Made by a program: the position numbers and the translations under genes
DNA from: Anaerolineales bacterium
Lineage (GTDB): Bacteria > Chloroflexota > Anaerolineae > 4572-78 > J111
Length of the DNA: 64,000 bases
NCBI GenBank assembly: GCA_015075185.1
Contig: JABTUW010000001.1
Span: 2,373,287-2,437,286, forward strand
Reading direction: 5' to 3'
The notes under the pieces: model-generated
What the model saw: only the letters and a program-made list of their open reading frames with translations
The model's database searches: none
What the model was told of the DNA's origin: nothing
Shown here: positions 36,315-44,663 of the stretch, in pieces
Position numbering within the stretch: position 1 is the stretch's first letter
How the letters are laid out: each line of letters opens with the position of its first letter

Positions 36315-36608
36315 TCAATCTTCCATTTCTTGTTCAATAATCTGCCGGAGTGCCGCTAATTGAGCCTCTACCTCCGCCAGAGATTGGCGCTGGGTGTGGC
36401 TGCGAATTAAATCTAGAATACCGTTCAATTCCTTTTCCAGATTTTTAAGTATTTCTTCGCGTTCGGTCTGAAATTCCTGATAATCTGAAACCGGCAATAT
36501 CGTCGCTAAAGCACGCCCCCTATATTCAACGGTAAGCGGGCGGCTGTCAAGCAGTGTTTTAGAAATCTCGTTAATTATATTCTGCTTAACCTTGCTGTCC
36601 ATTGCCAT
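36315..36608 (-). CDS. Phd/YefM-antitoxin-like protein with coiled-coil tail
   Basis: 97 residues. Residues 8-45 (INEISKTLLDSRPLTVEYRGRALATILP) resemble the Phd/YefM antitoxin fold: helix, strand, strand with a short V-SDYQEFQ continuation. Residues 45-97 are a charged helix likely to form a coiled coil. No toxin gene of the Doc or YoeB type follows; the partner genes are two Roadblock proteins. A role in DNA binding or as an adaptor for the Roadblock dimer is possible. No Shine-Dalgarno is seen; ATG at 36602 is an alternative start. Confidence 0.55.
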   Translation of the reverse strand: MAMDSKVKQNIINEISKTLLDSRPLTVEYRGRALATILPVSDYQEFQTEREEILKNLEKELNGILDLIRSHTQRQSLAEVEAQLAALRQIIEQEMED

Positions 36609-36930
36609 TTTTGATTTTGAGGAGCCGTCATGGTTTGGCTAAATTTTTAACCCCTAAAATGGACCTCTCAGGCACAACGAATTCTTGCCCCAGATAGTAG
36701 ACCTTACAACCTGGTTACGAAATGCAATTCTAAACCTCAACATCAAGAAAGGTTTGGTTGTACAACGGAATTTTTTAAGGAGGCCCGACCTGATAATCTG
36801 ATTATATCTCACAAGCTAGATGAGAGCAATAGGATGGTGTAACTAATATCAGTTTTGAGGCACAATTATAAAAAACGGTATGTCTATCCTACCATAGACA
36901 CACCGTTGTTCAATGAAGAAGTTAATAACT
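36609..36930. other. 322-bp gap between kinase 2 and the Roadblock operon
   Basis: No gene seen. The right part holds the terminator of the TPR kinase (36868-36907). The left part should contain the Roadblock operon promoter, but I found only weak candidates, such as TTGTAA-17-AAGAAT on the reverse strand near 36684-36712. Confidence 0.5.
36868..36907 (-). terminator. Rho-independent terminator of the TPR kinase
   Basis: On the reverse strand AACGGTGTGTCTAT and ATAGACATACCGTT pair with one mismatch around a six-base loop, followed by TTTTATAA. It separates the kinase transcript from the Roadblock operon that lies downstream on the same strand. Confidence 0.85.
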
Positions 36931-39687
36931 CTAAGGAACCCAGACAAACGTCCTGATTTTGCTCTGTAAGCTAACCGGCAAATCAATGTTGTTTTTGGAA
37001 AAAGCGGCCGTATTCGCTTTTCTAACCGTCACATACCAGCGAAAACGATCGCCTCCTGCCCGCCCCACCCCTATATCGGGTGGAATTTGGACTCGCGTTT
37101 CGGTGGTTGCTGTACCCCAGTAAACAAAATCATTGCCGAAAATGTACTGAATTGTCAGATCGTAATACTCATCTGAAGCCAATTGCCCCACAGGTTCCCA
37201 CTCCAAGAAAACCTTGGTCAATCTTCCGGCAAAAAAGGCATCATCGGCAGGCTCCACCAGCCCAGGCTCGCCATACTTGAGGGCGACCGCTTCAGGGGTT
37301 TTACTGGGCGCTGGCTCAGGGGTTGGTGTAGATGATTCCACCTGACTTCCGGCAGGTTCTTTCGTTTCAAAAGGTTGTGGGGTCGGTTGGGCTGGCTGCT
37401 GGCTGAACGAAAGCAGCAATTCAGCGCGGCGAGTTTGGGCTGTGCTCGGATCGTCAACATTCAAGCCCAAGGCTGCTTCGTAATCACTCAATGCGCCAAC
37501 GATTTCGGCAGACTCGCGCCGCGTATCTCCCCGTGTCAAATAAGCGGTATATAATAAGTTTTTGGCATCGCCCCCCGCGTAATCAGGCTCCACGGCCACA
37601 ACCGGGGTCAAAATACGGATGAGGGACTCCGGATCGCTCGGTGGGGTATCAAGAGCTTCAAGGTAAGCTGTAGCCCGTTCGGCCTGATCCCGCAAATCGG
37701 TTCGGCGGGGACATGCTTTAGCCCCCGCTTCAAAATCAGCCAGGGCAGTTTTTACTTCTGTTTGTTTGTCTTTTGAAGCAATATTGCCCAAGGTTTCCAA
37801 ACCTCTGGCGGCATAAGCGTCACACAGAAGCGAGACAACCTGAGCCTTTTGATAAGCGGCATCACGTGAACTAATCACGGTCAAAATCTCAATCGCTTTA
37901 GACCATTCCAGCCCATCTATGGCCGCTTGAGCCTCATTTAACATGAGCGCCAGGGCGTCGGCGGTAGGAGTTAGCGTGGGCGCTGGTGTGGAGGTCGAGG
38001 TAGGAGCAAGGGTGGCTGTCGGACTGGCAGTTGGGCTGGCGGTAGGGGTGGCGGCAAGTTCCCGCCTAAGACTGGCAGCATCGGCGTAATCCGGATCCTC
38101 CTTTAGAATTTGATCCAGCAGAGCAACAGCCTCCTTTTGATTTCCACTAGCAATCGCCTGTTGGGCTTCTTCATAAAACAACTTTAATTGATCCCGGCCC
38201 ACCTGATTATCTTCGGCGGCCGAAGGAACTAAATTGCCAAGCGCCGCCAGGACCAGAACAAAAATAGTCACAAGGCCCATGGCAATCAAACCCCAGCGCC
38301 AGGCCATGTTCTGGGCCATAGTTTGGGTCAACTTTTGGCCTAATGTTGGATTGTTGAAGCGTTCCGCCTGGGCTAAAAGCTGGTCAACCCGCTGGTAGCC
38401 GGGCGAGAGGCGTTTAACATCCTGAAAAGCTTCGATGGCGCTGCTCCAACGCCGGGCTTCAAAAAAAGCCATCCCTTCATTATAACGAGTAATGACCAAC
38501 TGCCGGCCATTTTCTATTTCCAGGGCGCGGCGAGCCTCAACCAGTAATTTACCGGTATCTTCAAAATTTGGCTCAATTTCAATGATACCGATGAGGTTAT
38601 TAATCGCCTCTTCCCATTGGTTCTTCTTCATTGCTCGCTTGGCGGCGTTATAGAGGGAGATTAAAAAAGCCTCTTGTTCGGCTTCAGCCAATTTTTGACG
38701 AGCTTCAGGATGGGCTGGATCAAGGGTGAGGGTTTGATTCAATAAATCGGCGGCGCGAGCCCATTCTGCTACCTTCATTGCATCCAGCGCCCGCTGGTAA
38801 AGACTCTCGGCCAGCAGGGCCGGATCGAAAGGAACAACGGGTTGGGTATCAAAGGAATGATCCGGGACAGGTTTGCCGGCCAATACAGCGGCAATGGCCT
38901 GGCGCAGCATTGACGGCGTTTGGAAACGATCACGAGGCCGCTTGGCCACCATCCGTTTGAGTAAGTCACCCACATTGGCTGGAACATCACCCTCGGGTAG
39001 CTCAATGGGGGGCGGTTCATTGGCAATGTGTTTACTGATAATAGACCAGGGACTTTTGGCGTCAAAGGGAATGCTGCCGCTCAATAATTCGTACAGCACA
39101 ATCCCCGAGGAATAAATATCGGAGCGAATATCCACTTCTTCGCCCATAGCTTGCTCAGGCGAAACGTAATAAGGCGAACCAATAAAGCCGGATTGGGTCA
39201 GTGAGGGCAGGGTGGGAATCCGGGCGATCCCAAAGTCAAGCACTTTGAGCAGTCCATCATCATTCAGCATCATATTCTGCGGCTTGATGTCGCGATGAAC
39301 TACTCCATGCCGGTGAGCATGTTCCAGGGCTGTAGCCAACTGGTCAATGACTTCGAGAGCCTCTTTCCAGGGAAACGGACCTTTGCTATTGAGGGTTGTC
39401 CGCAAATCCTGGCCCTCGATGTATTCCATGATCAGGTAGTAAACATCGCGGTCAGCGCCATAATCCAGAACCCGCACAATGTGCGGGTCGGTCATCGAAC
39501 TGGCCAGTTTAGCTTCGCGGTTAAACCGTTGGATGTAAGCTAAATCTTCGCCGAATTGAGGATATAAAATTTTGGCGGCAACGAGTTGGTTATCTTTGTT
39601 ATCTTCGGCCAAATATACCCAAGCCATACCCCCGCTGCCAATTTCGCGGAGAACTCGATAACGATTGCCCAGGATTTTGCCGATCAA
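36931..39687 (-). CDS. PknB-type Ser/Thr kinase with TPR repeats and C-terminal FnIII-like domain
   Basis: 918 residues from a TTG with AGGAG six bases upstream, giving the family-typical start IGKILGNRYRVLREIG; a farther ATG at 39765 sits at the predicted transcript start and lacks a site. Kinase domain about 10-270 (GSGGMAWVY, VHRDIKPQNM, DFGIARI, SPEQA). TPR-like helices about 300-445, transmembrane helix about 470-492, a second TPR-like array about 500-740, and a C-terminal domain with FLEWEPVG and RFRWYVTVRKA that resembles an FnIII/Ig sandwich. Probably an envelope-sensing kinase. It is the second of three kinases in the window. Confidence 0.88.
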   Translation of the reverse strand: MIGKILGNRYRVLREIGSGGMAWVYLAEDNKDNQLVAAKILYPQFGEDLAYIQRFNREAKLASSMTDPHIVRVLDYGADRDVYYLIMEYIEGQDLRTTLNSKGPFPWKEALEVIDQLATALEHAHRHGVVHRDIKPQNMMLNDDGLLKVLDFGIARIPTLPSLTQSGFIGSPYYVSPEQAMGEEVDIRSDIYSSGIVLYELLSGSIPFDAKSPWSIISKHIANEPPPIELPEGDVPANVGDLLKRMVAKRPRDRFQTPSMLRQAIAAVLAGKPVPDHSFDTQPVVPFDPALLAESLYQRALDAMKVAEWARAADLLNQTLTLDPAHPEARQKLAEAEQEAFLISLYNAAKRAMKKNQWEEAINNLIGIIEIEPNFEDTGKLLVEARRALEIENGRQLVITRYNEGMAFFEARRWSSAIEAFQDVKRLSPGYQRVDQLLAQAERFNNPTLGQKLTQTMAQNMAWRWGLIAMGLVTIFVLVLAALGNLVPSAAEDNQVGRDQLKLFYEEAQQAIASGNQKEAVALLDQILKEDPDYADAASLRRELAATPTASPTASPTATLAPTSTSTPAPTLTPTADALALMLNEAQAAIDGLEWSKAIEILTVISSRDAAYQKAQVVSLLCDAYAARGLETLGNIASKDKQTEVKTALADFEAGAKACPRRTDLRDQAERATAYLEALDTPPSDPESLIRILTPVVAVEPDYAGGDAKNLLYTAYLTRGDTRRESAEIVGALSDYEAALGLNVDDPSTAQTRRAELLLSFSQQPAQPTPQPFETKEPAGSQVESSTPTPEPAPSKTPEAVALKYGEPGLVEPADDAFFAGRLTKVFLEWEPVGQLASDEYYDLTIQYIFGNDFVYWGTATTETRVQIPPDIGVGRAGGDRFRWYVTVRKANTAAFSKNNIDLPVSLQSKIRTFVWVP

Positions 39688-39770
39688 GGTGCGCTCCTGC
39701 ACTACACGGTAGGATAATTTTTCGTCAGTTGAACGAGTGACCAGATCAAGAGAAGAGGCACGCATGGGTG

Positions 39771-39799
39771 ATTATACTCCACATAGAATGGATAGCCAA
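39771..39799 (-). promoter_or_regulatory. Promoter of the TPR kinase
   Basis: TTGGCT (39794-39799), 17-base spacer, TATAAT (39771-39776) on the reverse strand. The expected start point near 39764 leaves a 77-nt leader to the TTG at 39687, or none to the ATG at 39765. Confidence 0.65.
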
Positions 39800-39935
39800 G
39801 CCTAAAAATAGTAAATTGCCCTCCTTTAGACGAGCCAAAGGTACTGCATTTCTTGCTACTATTCAATAGGATCACCTTTATCTTAACACGGCAAGATTTG
39901 AATCCGGTTTGAGATATATATCACAAAAATGCAAA

Positions 39936-40937
39936 CTACTCTTGGCGGAATTGCCAGTGCAATTCCGGCTGACTGGCTAAACGAGCCAAACGCCACTGCC
40001 AACCGGCCGGGTAGCCGAGCATTTTGGCAAGATCCCCCGTAGTCCTGATGATGGGAATCCAGAGAATAGCCTGGAGTTTTTCTATGGAGGAGAGCTTTTG
40101 CCACAAGCGAGGCAAACGGCGATAGGGGGTGTAAAACATGCCTAACACCCCCAAAATACCTCCCCCTACACCCCACCAAGGTGAGACGCCTATCGTTAAA
40201 ATGAGCAAGAGCGGCAGTGCTGCCAGGTAGATAAGATAGCGAATGGCATGGCGTTTGCGCCATAAATCGGCCTTGCCGTCGCCCCGAGCATACTGATAGT
40301 ACTGTCTAAAAAAGGCCCGCAAACTGCTGCGGGGTCGAAAGTAAACCACAGCCTGGGGAGCAAAAGCAAAAGGCCCGACTTCCTCCCGTAAGCGAAAATC
40401 AAAAATCAGGTCTTCACAGTAATCCAACCACTCGGGGTAGCGACCGGCAGCTTGCCAGCTTGACTTGAGAAAAGCAATGGAGCGGCTGCTGGGCAAAAAA
40501 GTGGCCGGGTTAATATCTGACAGGGCTGGCAAAACTGTAGCGCCCATCGCCACTTCAAAAGCTGTCTGCGGGTCGGGCACAAAAAAGCCGGATACTACGG
40601 TTACGTCGGGGTTAGCCTGGAACGGCTTGAGCAGTTCCTCCAGCCAGCGCGGGTCTAAACGGACTCCAGCATCTGTGCTGGCGATGATTGGCCCGGCTGC
40701 GGCCTCAATGGCTACGTTGCGGCCCCGGCTGATATTTGCCCCCGGTTCGATGATGACCCGCAGCGGCATCCGCTGCGCCGCATACCGCTGCAAAACAGCA
40801 ACCGTATCATCGCTGGAGCCGCCATCCACAAAGATGATCTCATCGGGGGGATGGGTTTGCTCGGCCAGGGAGTCGAGCAGCTTTTGGATAGCTGGCCCTT
40901 CGTTCAGGACCGTGCAAATGACAGAAACTTTGACCAC
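39936..40937 (-). CDS. Family 2 glycosyltransferase
   Basis: 333 residues. GT-A fold: VSVICTVLNEGPAIQKLL at the start, FVDGGSSDDTVAVL near 35, and the DxD-like STDAGVRLDPRW near 90. One or two hydrophobic helices near 238-275 place it at the membrane. It transfers a sugar from a nucleotide sugar to a lipid or glycan acceptor; acceptor unknown. Divergent from the SH3b gene. Confidence 0.85.
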   Translation of the reverse strand: MVKVSVICTVLNEGPAIQKLLDSLAEQTHPPDEIIFVDGGSSDDTVAVLQRYAAQRMPLRVIIEPGANISRGRNVAIEAAAGPIIASTDAGVRLDPRWLEELLKPFQANPDVTVVSGFFVPDPQTAFEVAMGATVLPALSDINPATFLPSSRSIAFLKSSWQAAGRYPEWLDYCEDLIFDFRLREEVGPFAFAPQAVVYFRPRSSLRAFFRQYYQYARGDGKADLWRKRHAIRYLIYLAALPLLLILTIGVSPWWGVGGGILGVLGMFYTPYRRLPRLWQKLSSIEKLQAILWIPIIRTTGDLAKMLGYPAGWQWRLARLASQPELHWQFRQE

Positions 40938-40982
40938 GGTGATAATTTGAGGCGACTCGGATTATGTCTACATAAAATTATG

Positions 40983-40991
40983 TGGTATAAT
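40983..40991 (+). promoter_or_regulatory. Extended -10 promoter (TGGTATAAT) of the SH3b gene
   Basis: TGG-TATAAT with TATAAT at 40986-40991; the -35 (TATGTC) is poor, as is usual with an extended -10. Start near 40998, about 40 nt before the ATG. Confidence 0.55.
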
Positions 40992-41038
40992 GATTATGGT
41001 AAGTGAGGTTCTTCAACGTAGCGGAGGTGGCTAACCTA

Positions 41039-42010
41039 ATGAAGGCTCGATATTGGAGTTTAGCCATAATTTTAATTTTAGTCAACTATTTAATTTTTGC
41101 TGCCCTCTTCAGCTGGCTGGTTGACTCAGACTTTGGGGGGAAACATTCGACGCGCACGCCTGCACCTACCTTTACCCCGGCTCCGGCTCAACCTCCAGCC
41201 ATCATTATCCCAACGCCCACCCCTGTGCCACCCGTGCCAACCCCCACCGCCACCCGCGTTTTAGCTCCCGCTAATGCCAGCACTCAACCCGAAAACGCTT
41301 CGCCGGATAGTGCTGCAGCCCAGCCGGATATTGAGCCGCAGTTGGTAGCTCCAGGCACGGTTAATATTCGTTCCGGCCCTGGCACCAATTATCAGGTTAT
41401 CGGTGCCTTGAACGCCAATGCCCCGGTCCAAGTGACCGGCCGCAATCAAGATGCCTCATGGTGGCAAATCGAGATTAACAACGGCGCAATAGGTTGGGTA
41501 GCCAGCAGTGTGGTCAGCGCCAGCAACACTGAGAGTATTCCTGCCGTCGAAGCGCCTCCGCCGCCCGTGGCGGCCGCGCCGGCCGCAGTCGCCGTTCAAC
41601 CCGCGGCTGATGCACCGCCAGCCGCGCCCGAAAAGCCGAAGTATCAATTCGAGCCGACCGGCTGGTACGATGATGGTAACGCCGGTCTGACCCGCTTTTT
41701 GGGAGACATCAAAGATGTCAACGGCAATCCGGTCAATGGCGTCTTTGTGCAGGCCAAATGCGGTAATTTCTCGGCTATCTCCTTTCCCTCCGGCCCGGTT
41801 GGCTGGGGACCGTTCCAGGAGGGCGGCGATTGGCCGGCCGGTTTCTATGACTTGACCGTTGATACCAAGCCTGTCCCCTGTATCTGGACCCTGACCGTTG
41901 TTGATACGGATGACCGCCAGACGATTAAAGCCGTCTTGTCAGAGTCCGTCCCCGTCGAAATTACCGCAGAAAAGTCAATCGTCACCGCCAATTGGCGGAA
42001 GAACTGGTGA
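41039..42010 (+). CDS. Membrane-anchored SH3b-domain protein
   Basis: 323 residues from the ATG with GGAGG 11 bases upstream; a GTG 12 codons earlier has no site. Residues 6-30 form an anchor helix (WSLAIILILVNYLIFAALFSW), then a Pro/Thr-rich linker, an SH3b domain at about 100-165 (GTVNIRSGPGTNYQVIGAL, then GWVASSVV), a second linker, and a C-terminal beta domain at about 200-323 (FEPTGWYDDGNAGLTRFLGD, carboxypeptidase-regulatory-like). SH3b domains bind peptidoglycan peptides, so it is likely an extracytoplasmic wall-binding protein. Confidence 0.8.
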   Translation: MKARYWSLAIILILVNYLIFAALFSWLVDSDFGGKHSTRTPAPTFTPAPAQPPAIIIPTPTPVPPVPTPTATRVLAPANASTQPENASPDSAAAQPDIEPQLVAPGTVNIRSGPGTNYQVIGALNANAPVQVTGRNQDASWWQIEINNGAIGWVASSVVSASNTESIPAVEAPPPPVAAAPAAVAVQPAADAPPAAPEKPKYQFEPTGWYDDGNAGLTRFLGDIKDVNGNPVNGVFVQAKCGNFSAISFPSGPVGWGPFQEGGDWPAGFYDLTVDTKPVPCIWTLTVVDTDDRQTIKAVLSESVPVEITAEKSIVTANWRKNW

Positions 42011-42012
42011 GA

Positions 42013-42116
42013 AACAGAAGATAGAAGATGGTAGATTGAAGATAGTAGATCGTAGATGGAAGATCACTGATAATTTCCCTTCTATCTTCTATCTTTCATT
42101 CACTATCTTCAGTCTT
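42013..42116. repeat. Heptamer-type palindrome (GAAGATA units)
   Basis: Left arm of GAAGATAGAAGATGGTAG-like units, right arm of CTTCTATCTTCTATC-like units. It fills the gap between the convergent SH3b and GT39 genes and could fold into a long imperfect hairpin. Confidence 0.6.
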
Positions 42117-44660
42117 CTACTCCACTCTAAACGGTTTAGTCAGCGCCGTCACTTGCCCCGCTGAAGTCTCCTGCCCGCTCAGCGTCAGGGCCAGGCGATA
42201 GGTTCCCGGCGCTAAATTCTCCAAAAAGAAGTTGTACTGCGCCCGAATAATCTCGCCCTTTTGCCACTCCGGCAACGGATAATCCGTGCCGGCCGGCCGG
42301 CGGGTCACAAAAATCGGGGTGGTCTCGCCGCTGTTGGTCACAACCTGGATAAAAAGCTGATCCTGCAGCCGGCGGATTGGCTCGCGTGCCTGCCAGTAGC
42401 CCACCAATTGCACTGGATCGCCAGGGTGAAGCGATGTCTCAGGGGTGGAACGATGGCCCAACTTGTAAAAATCATAACCCAACAAGGTTACATCGAGCAT
42501 AGGCTGGTTTAAGGTGACTTGTATTTTGAAGGCTTCCGGTGGAAAGGGCGTGACCGGGCGGACAATCTCCACCTGAGCCAATTCGACAAAGTCCTGACCT
42601 TCTGCGACAAACAAGCGTTGACCCGTCTGGCTATCGTACAGACCTACAATCAGTCGGTGCGGGCCGGGGGGCGTGCCTGGCTCGATAAAAACACCATGCG
42701 CATCGGCGACCGGCTGATGCGCCGGCCACTGCGATGTTGGTGTGAGCGGCGGGGCATCCCGCTGGCCGACCAGGTGATTGGCTTGATCCAGCACCTGGAC
42801 AAAAACGGTGTAATTTTCAGCGGGGGGCAGCGACGCGTCAGTTTTCCACGAGAGGGCCAATTGCAGGATGTCGCTGGGCATTATCCGGGAGGTAGATAGG
42901 GCATAGCCGGCTAACCGGATATGCGCTCCGAACTGGTAGTCTACCGGTGTTAAGGATAATTTGGTGCTGGTAAAAGGGCTGGCATAACTGACCAGGCGGA
43001 CATTGCCGTACCATTGATCGGTGGCTTTGAACAGATGCTTATCCAGCCAGCCCTCGATCAAACCGTTTGGGTCGGCCTGCTGGGTGGCCCAATAAACAGC
43101 ATAGATTTTGTTGGCTCTGGCCACAATCTCTTGAAGTTCGGCCAGGGTGGCGGCTTCGTCCAGCGGGCGCTGGCGCGGCAGCGGGTAGACCGGTGCTTTG
43201 GGAGCGGTGCTGTCGGTATAATAATAGTTAAAGATATCTTGCTGGCCTTCGGCATCCAAAATAACCGCATCGTCCGGCCCGCCCACTGCTTTGATAAAAT
43301 TGACGATACCCCGATAGTTATCCCGGGCGTAGGCAGGATCGTAGTAATAGAAGTAGAGTGACCATGTCGAGGCACCAATGAGGGCGGCCAAGAGAACCGC
43401 CCCAGGCAGATACTTTAACCAGGCAGAGGTAAGGCGGGAAACGTGAAGCGTGAAGCTTTCAATCGCCACGGCCAGTAACAACGCGAGAGCGGGTGTGGCG
43501 ACTATCAAAAATTTGAGAAAGGCCGGGCTGAAAATAATGAGGGTGAGCGCGACCGGCAGCAGGAGCCAGAGCCAGAGGAGGGTGAGACGTAAAGCGTAAA
43601 GCGTAAAGCGTAAAGCGTAAAATATGGTCACTACTAATATTAAGGTCAGTCCAGAAACTGGGATTATTTCTACGTCAAAAGGCCAGGAAAGACCCAAGAG
43701 GAGGGTGGTTGAGATAGTCTCCATCATTGCCAGGAATGAGGCGGTTTGTTGCTCGGAGGGCCAGGTGATGATTTGTCTCCAGGCAACAGGCAGCCAAGGG
43801 AGGTAGAGGAGGACAGGAATGAGTTGGAGGCTGAGCCAGTTGGGAATTATGAATTGTGAATTGCCCATAGGGGACCTTTGGCTCTGAACTCTGAATTGTG
43901 AATGGGAAGAGGAATCGGATTCTAGTATTTCGCCAGCCTTCCAGCCTTCCAATCTTCCACCCTTCCGCCGTGATTGCCAGAACCAGATCAAGGCTGCCAA
44001 GTTAACGGCCAGCAGGATGAGGGGATAGGCATAATGGGTGTACAAACCAGCGGTAACAGTCAGCACGTAAACCCATGTTGCCGGTGATTTGAACCAAACG
44101 CGTCGGCGGTCGGCGGTCTGTGGTCGGCGGTCACTTTGCCAGATGAGCGAGGCGACCAGCACGGTCAGGCTGCTCAGCAGGGCCAGCAGCATATACATGC
44201 GCGCTTCCTGGGAGTAGTAAACTTGAAGCGGGGAGAAAGCCGCAATGAAGGCGGCCATCAGCCCAACCCGCGGGCCGAACCAGCGCGTCCCCAGAACCCC
44301 GATGATATAAACCAGGCCGACGCCCAACACCGCCGACAGTGAGCGCAGTCCGATCTCGCTGCTGCCAAAGAGGAAGGTCCAGCATTTGAGCAGCCAGTAG
44401 TAAAAGGGCGGGTGAATATCAAAGGCGGTGCGCCGGGCAATTTCGACAAAACCCCGCCGCGCCAGGGCCACGCTGTTGCCTTCGTCGGCCCAGAGGGATT
44501 GGCCGGATAGATTGTAAAAACGGAGCAGAGCCGCCAGGAGCAGGATCAGGGGGGCGGTGAGAGAACGGGTCAGAGATTGGATAGGGTAAGAGGTGTTGGG
44601 TATCAAGGGATTGGTGTTCGCTGAAGCGTGCAATTTATGGGGAGCAGTTGGCTGCCTCAT
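42117..44660 (-). CDS. GT39-family (ArnT/PMT-like) membrane glycosyltransferase with translated repeat insertions
   Basis: 847 residues. N-terminal LLAALLRFYNLSGQSLWADE carries the catalytic acidic pair of GT-C enzymes; about 11 hydrophobic helices run to residue 440, then an extracytoplasmic region with a beta-sandwich-like C-terminus (about 640-847). It transfers a sugar from a polyprenyl-phosphate donor. Several segments are translated short-repeat DNA: about 173-187 (SDRRPQTADRRR), 230-270 (GRLEGWKAGEILES onward), 346-360 (YALRFTLYALRLTL) and 400-411. All keep the frame and fall mainly in loops between helices. Its start lies three bases past the NERD/FHA gene's stop, so it may be the last gene of that transcript. 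Confidence 0.82.
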   Translation of the reverse strand: MRQPTAPHKLHASANTNPLIPNTSYPIQSLTRSLTAPLILLLAALLRFYNLSGQSLWADEGNSVALARRGFVEIARRTAFDIHPPFYYWLLKCWTFLFGSSEIGLRSLSAVLGVGLVYIIGVLGTRWFGPRVGLMAAFIAAFSPLQVYYSQEARMYMLLALLSSLTVLVASLIWQSDRRPQTADRRRVWFKSPATWVYVLTVTAGLYTHYAYPLILLAVNLAALIWFWQSRRKGGRLEGWKAGEILESDSSSHSQFRVQSQRSPMGNSQFIIPNWLSLQLIPVLLYLPWLPVAWRQIITWPSEQQTASFLAMMETISTTLLLGLSWPFDVEIIPVSGLTLILVVTIFYALRFTLYALRLTLLWLWLLLPVALTLIIFSPAFLKFLIVATPALALLLAVAIESFTLHVSRLTSAWLKYLPGAVLLAALIGASTWSLYFYYYDPAYARDNYRGIVNFIKAVGGPDDAVILDAEGQQDIFNYYYTDSTAPKAPVYPLPRQRPLDEAATLAELQEIVARANKIYAVYWATQQADPNGLIEGWLDKHLFKATDQWYGNVRLVSYASPFTSTKLSLTPVDYQFGAHIRLAGYALSTSRIMPSDILQLALSWKTDASLPPAENYTVFVQVLDQANHLVGQRDAPPLTPTSQWPAHQPVADAHGVFIEPGTPPGPHRLIVGLYDSQTGQRLFVAEGQDFVELAQVEIVRPVTPFPPEAFKIQVTLNQPMLDVTLLGYDFYKLGHRSTPETSLHPGDPVQLVGYWQAREPIRRLQDQLFIQVVTNSGETTPIFVTRRPAGTDYPLPEWQKGEIIRAQYNFFLENLAPGTYRLALTLSGQETSAGQVTALTKPFRVE
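43588..43622. repeat. Five tandem CGTAAAG heptamers inside the GT39 gene
   Basis: CGTAAAG repeated four times and then CGTAAAA, in coding sequence. On the coding strand it is translated as YALRFTLYALRL. Confidence 0.85.
43843..43968. repeat. Palindromic repeat block inside the GT39 gene
   Basis: GAATTATGAATTGTGAATTG on one side and GAATTGTGAATGG on the other, then tandem CCAGCCTT octamers (43934-43968). About 42 codons of non-conserved, polar sequence are encoded here in frame between two membrane helices. Confidence 0.7.
44104..44131. repeat. Four tandem CGGCGGT heptamers inside the GT39 gene
   Basis: CGGCGGT, CGGCGGT, CTGTGGT, CGGCGGT. The reverse complement (ACCGCCG, ACCACAG) is nearly the array found in the ftsK gene at 53722-53749. 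Confidence 0.85.
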
Positions 44661-44663
44661 TTT

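Noticed and set aside
42013..42116. CRISPR-like array
   Set aside because: Repeat units are 7 nt and tandem without spacers; no cas genes are present in the window.
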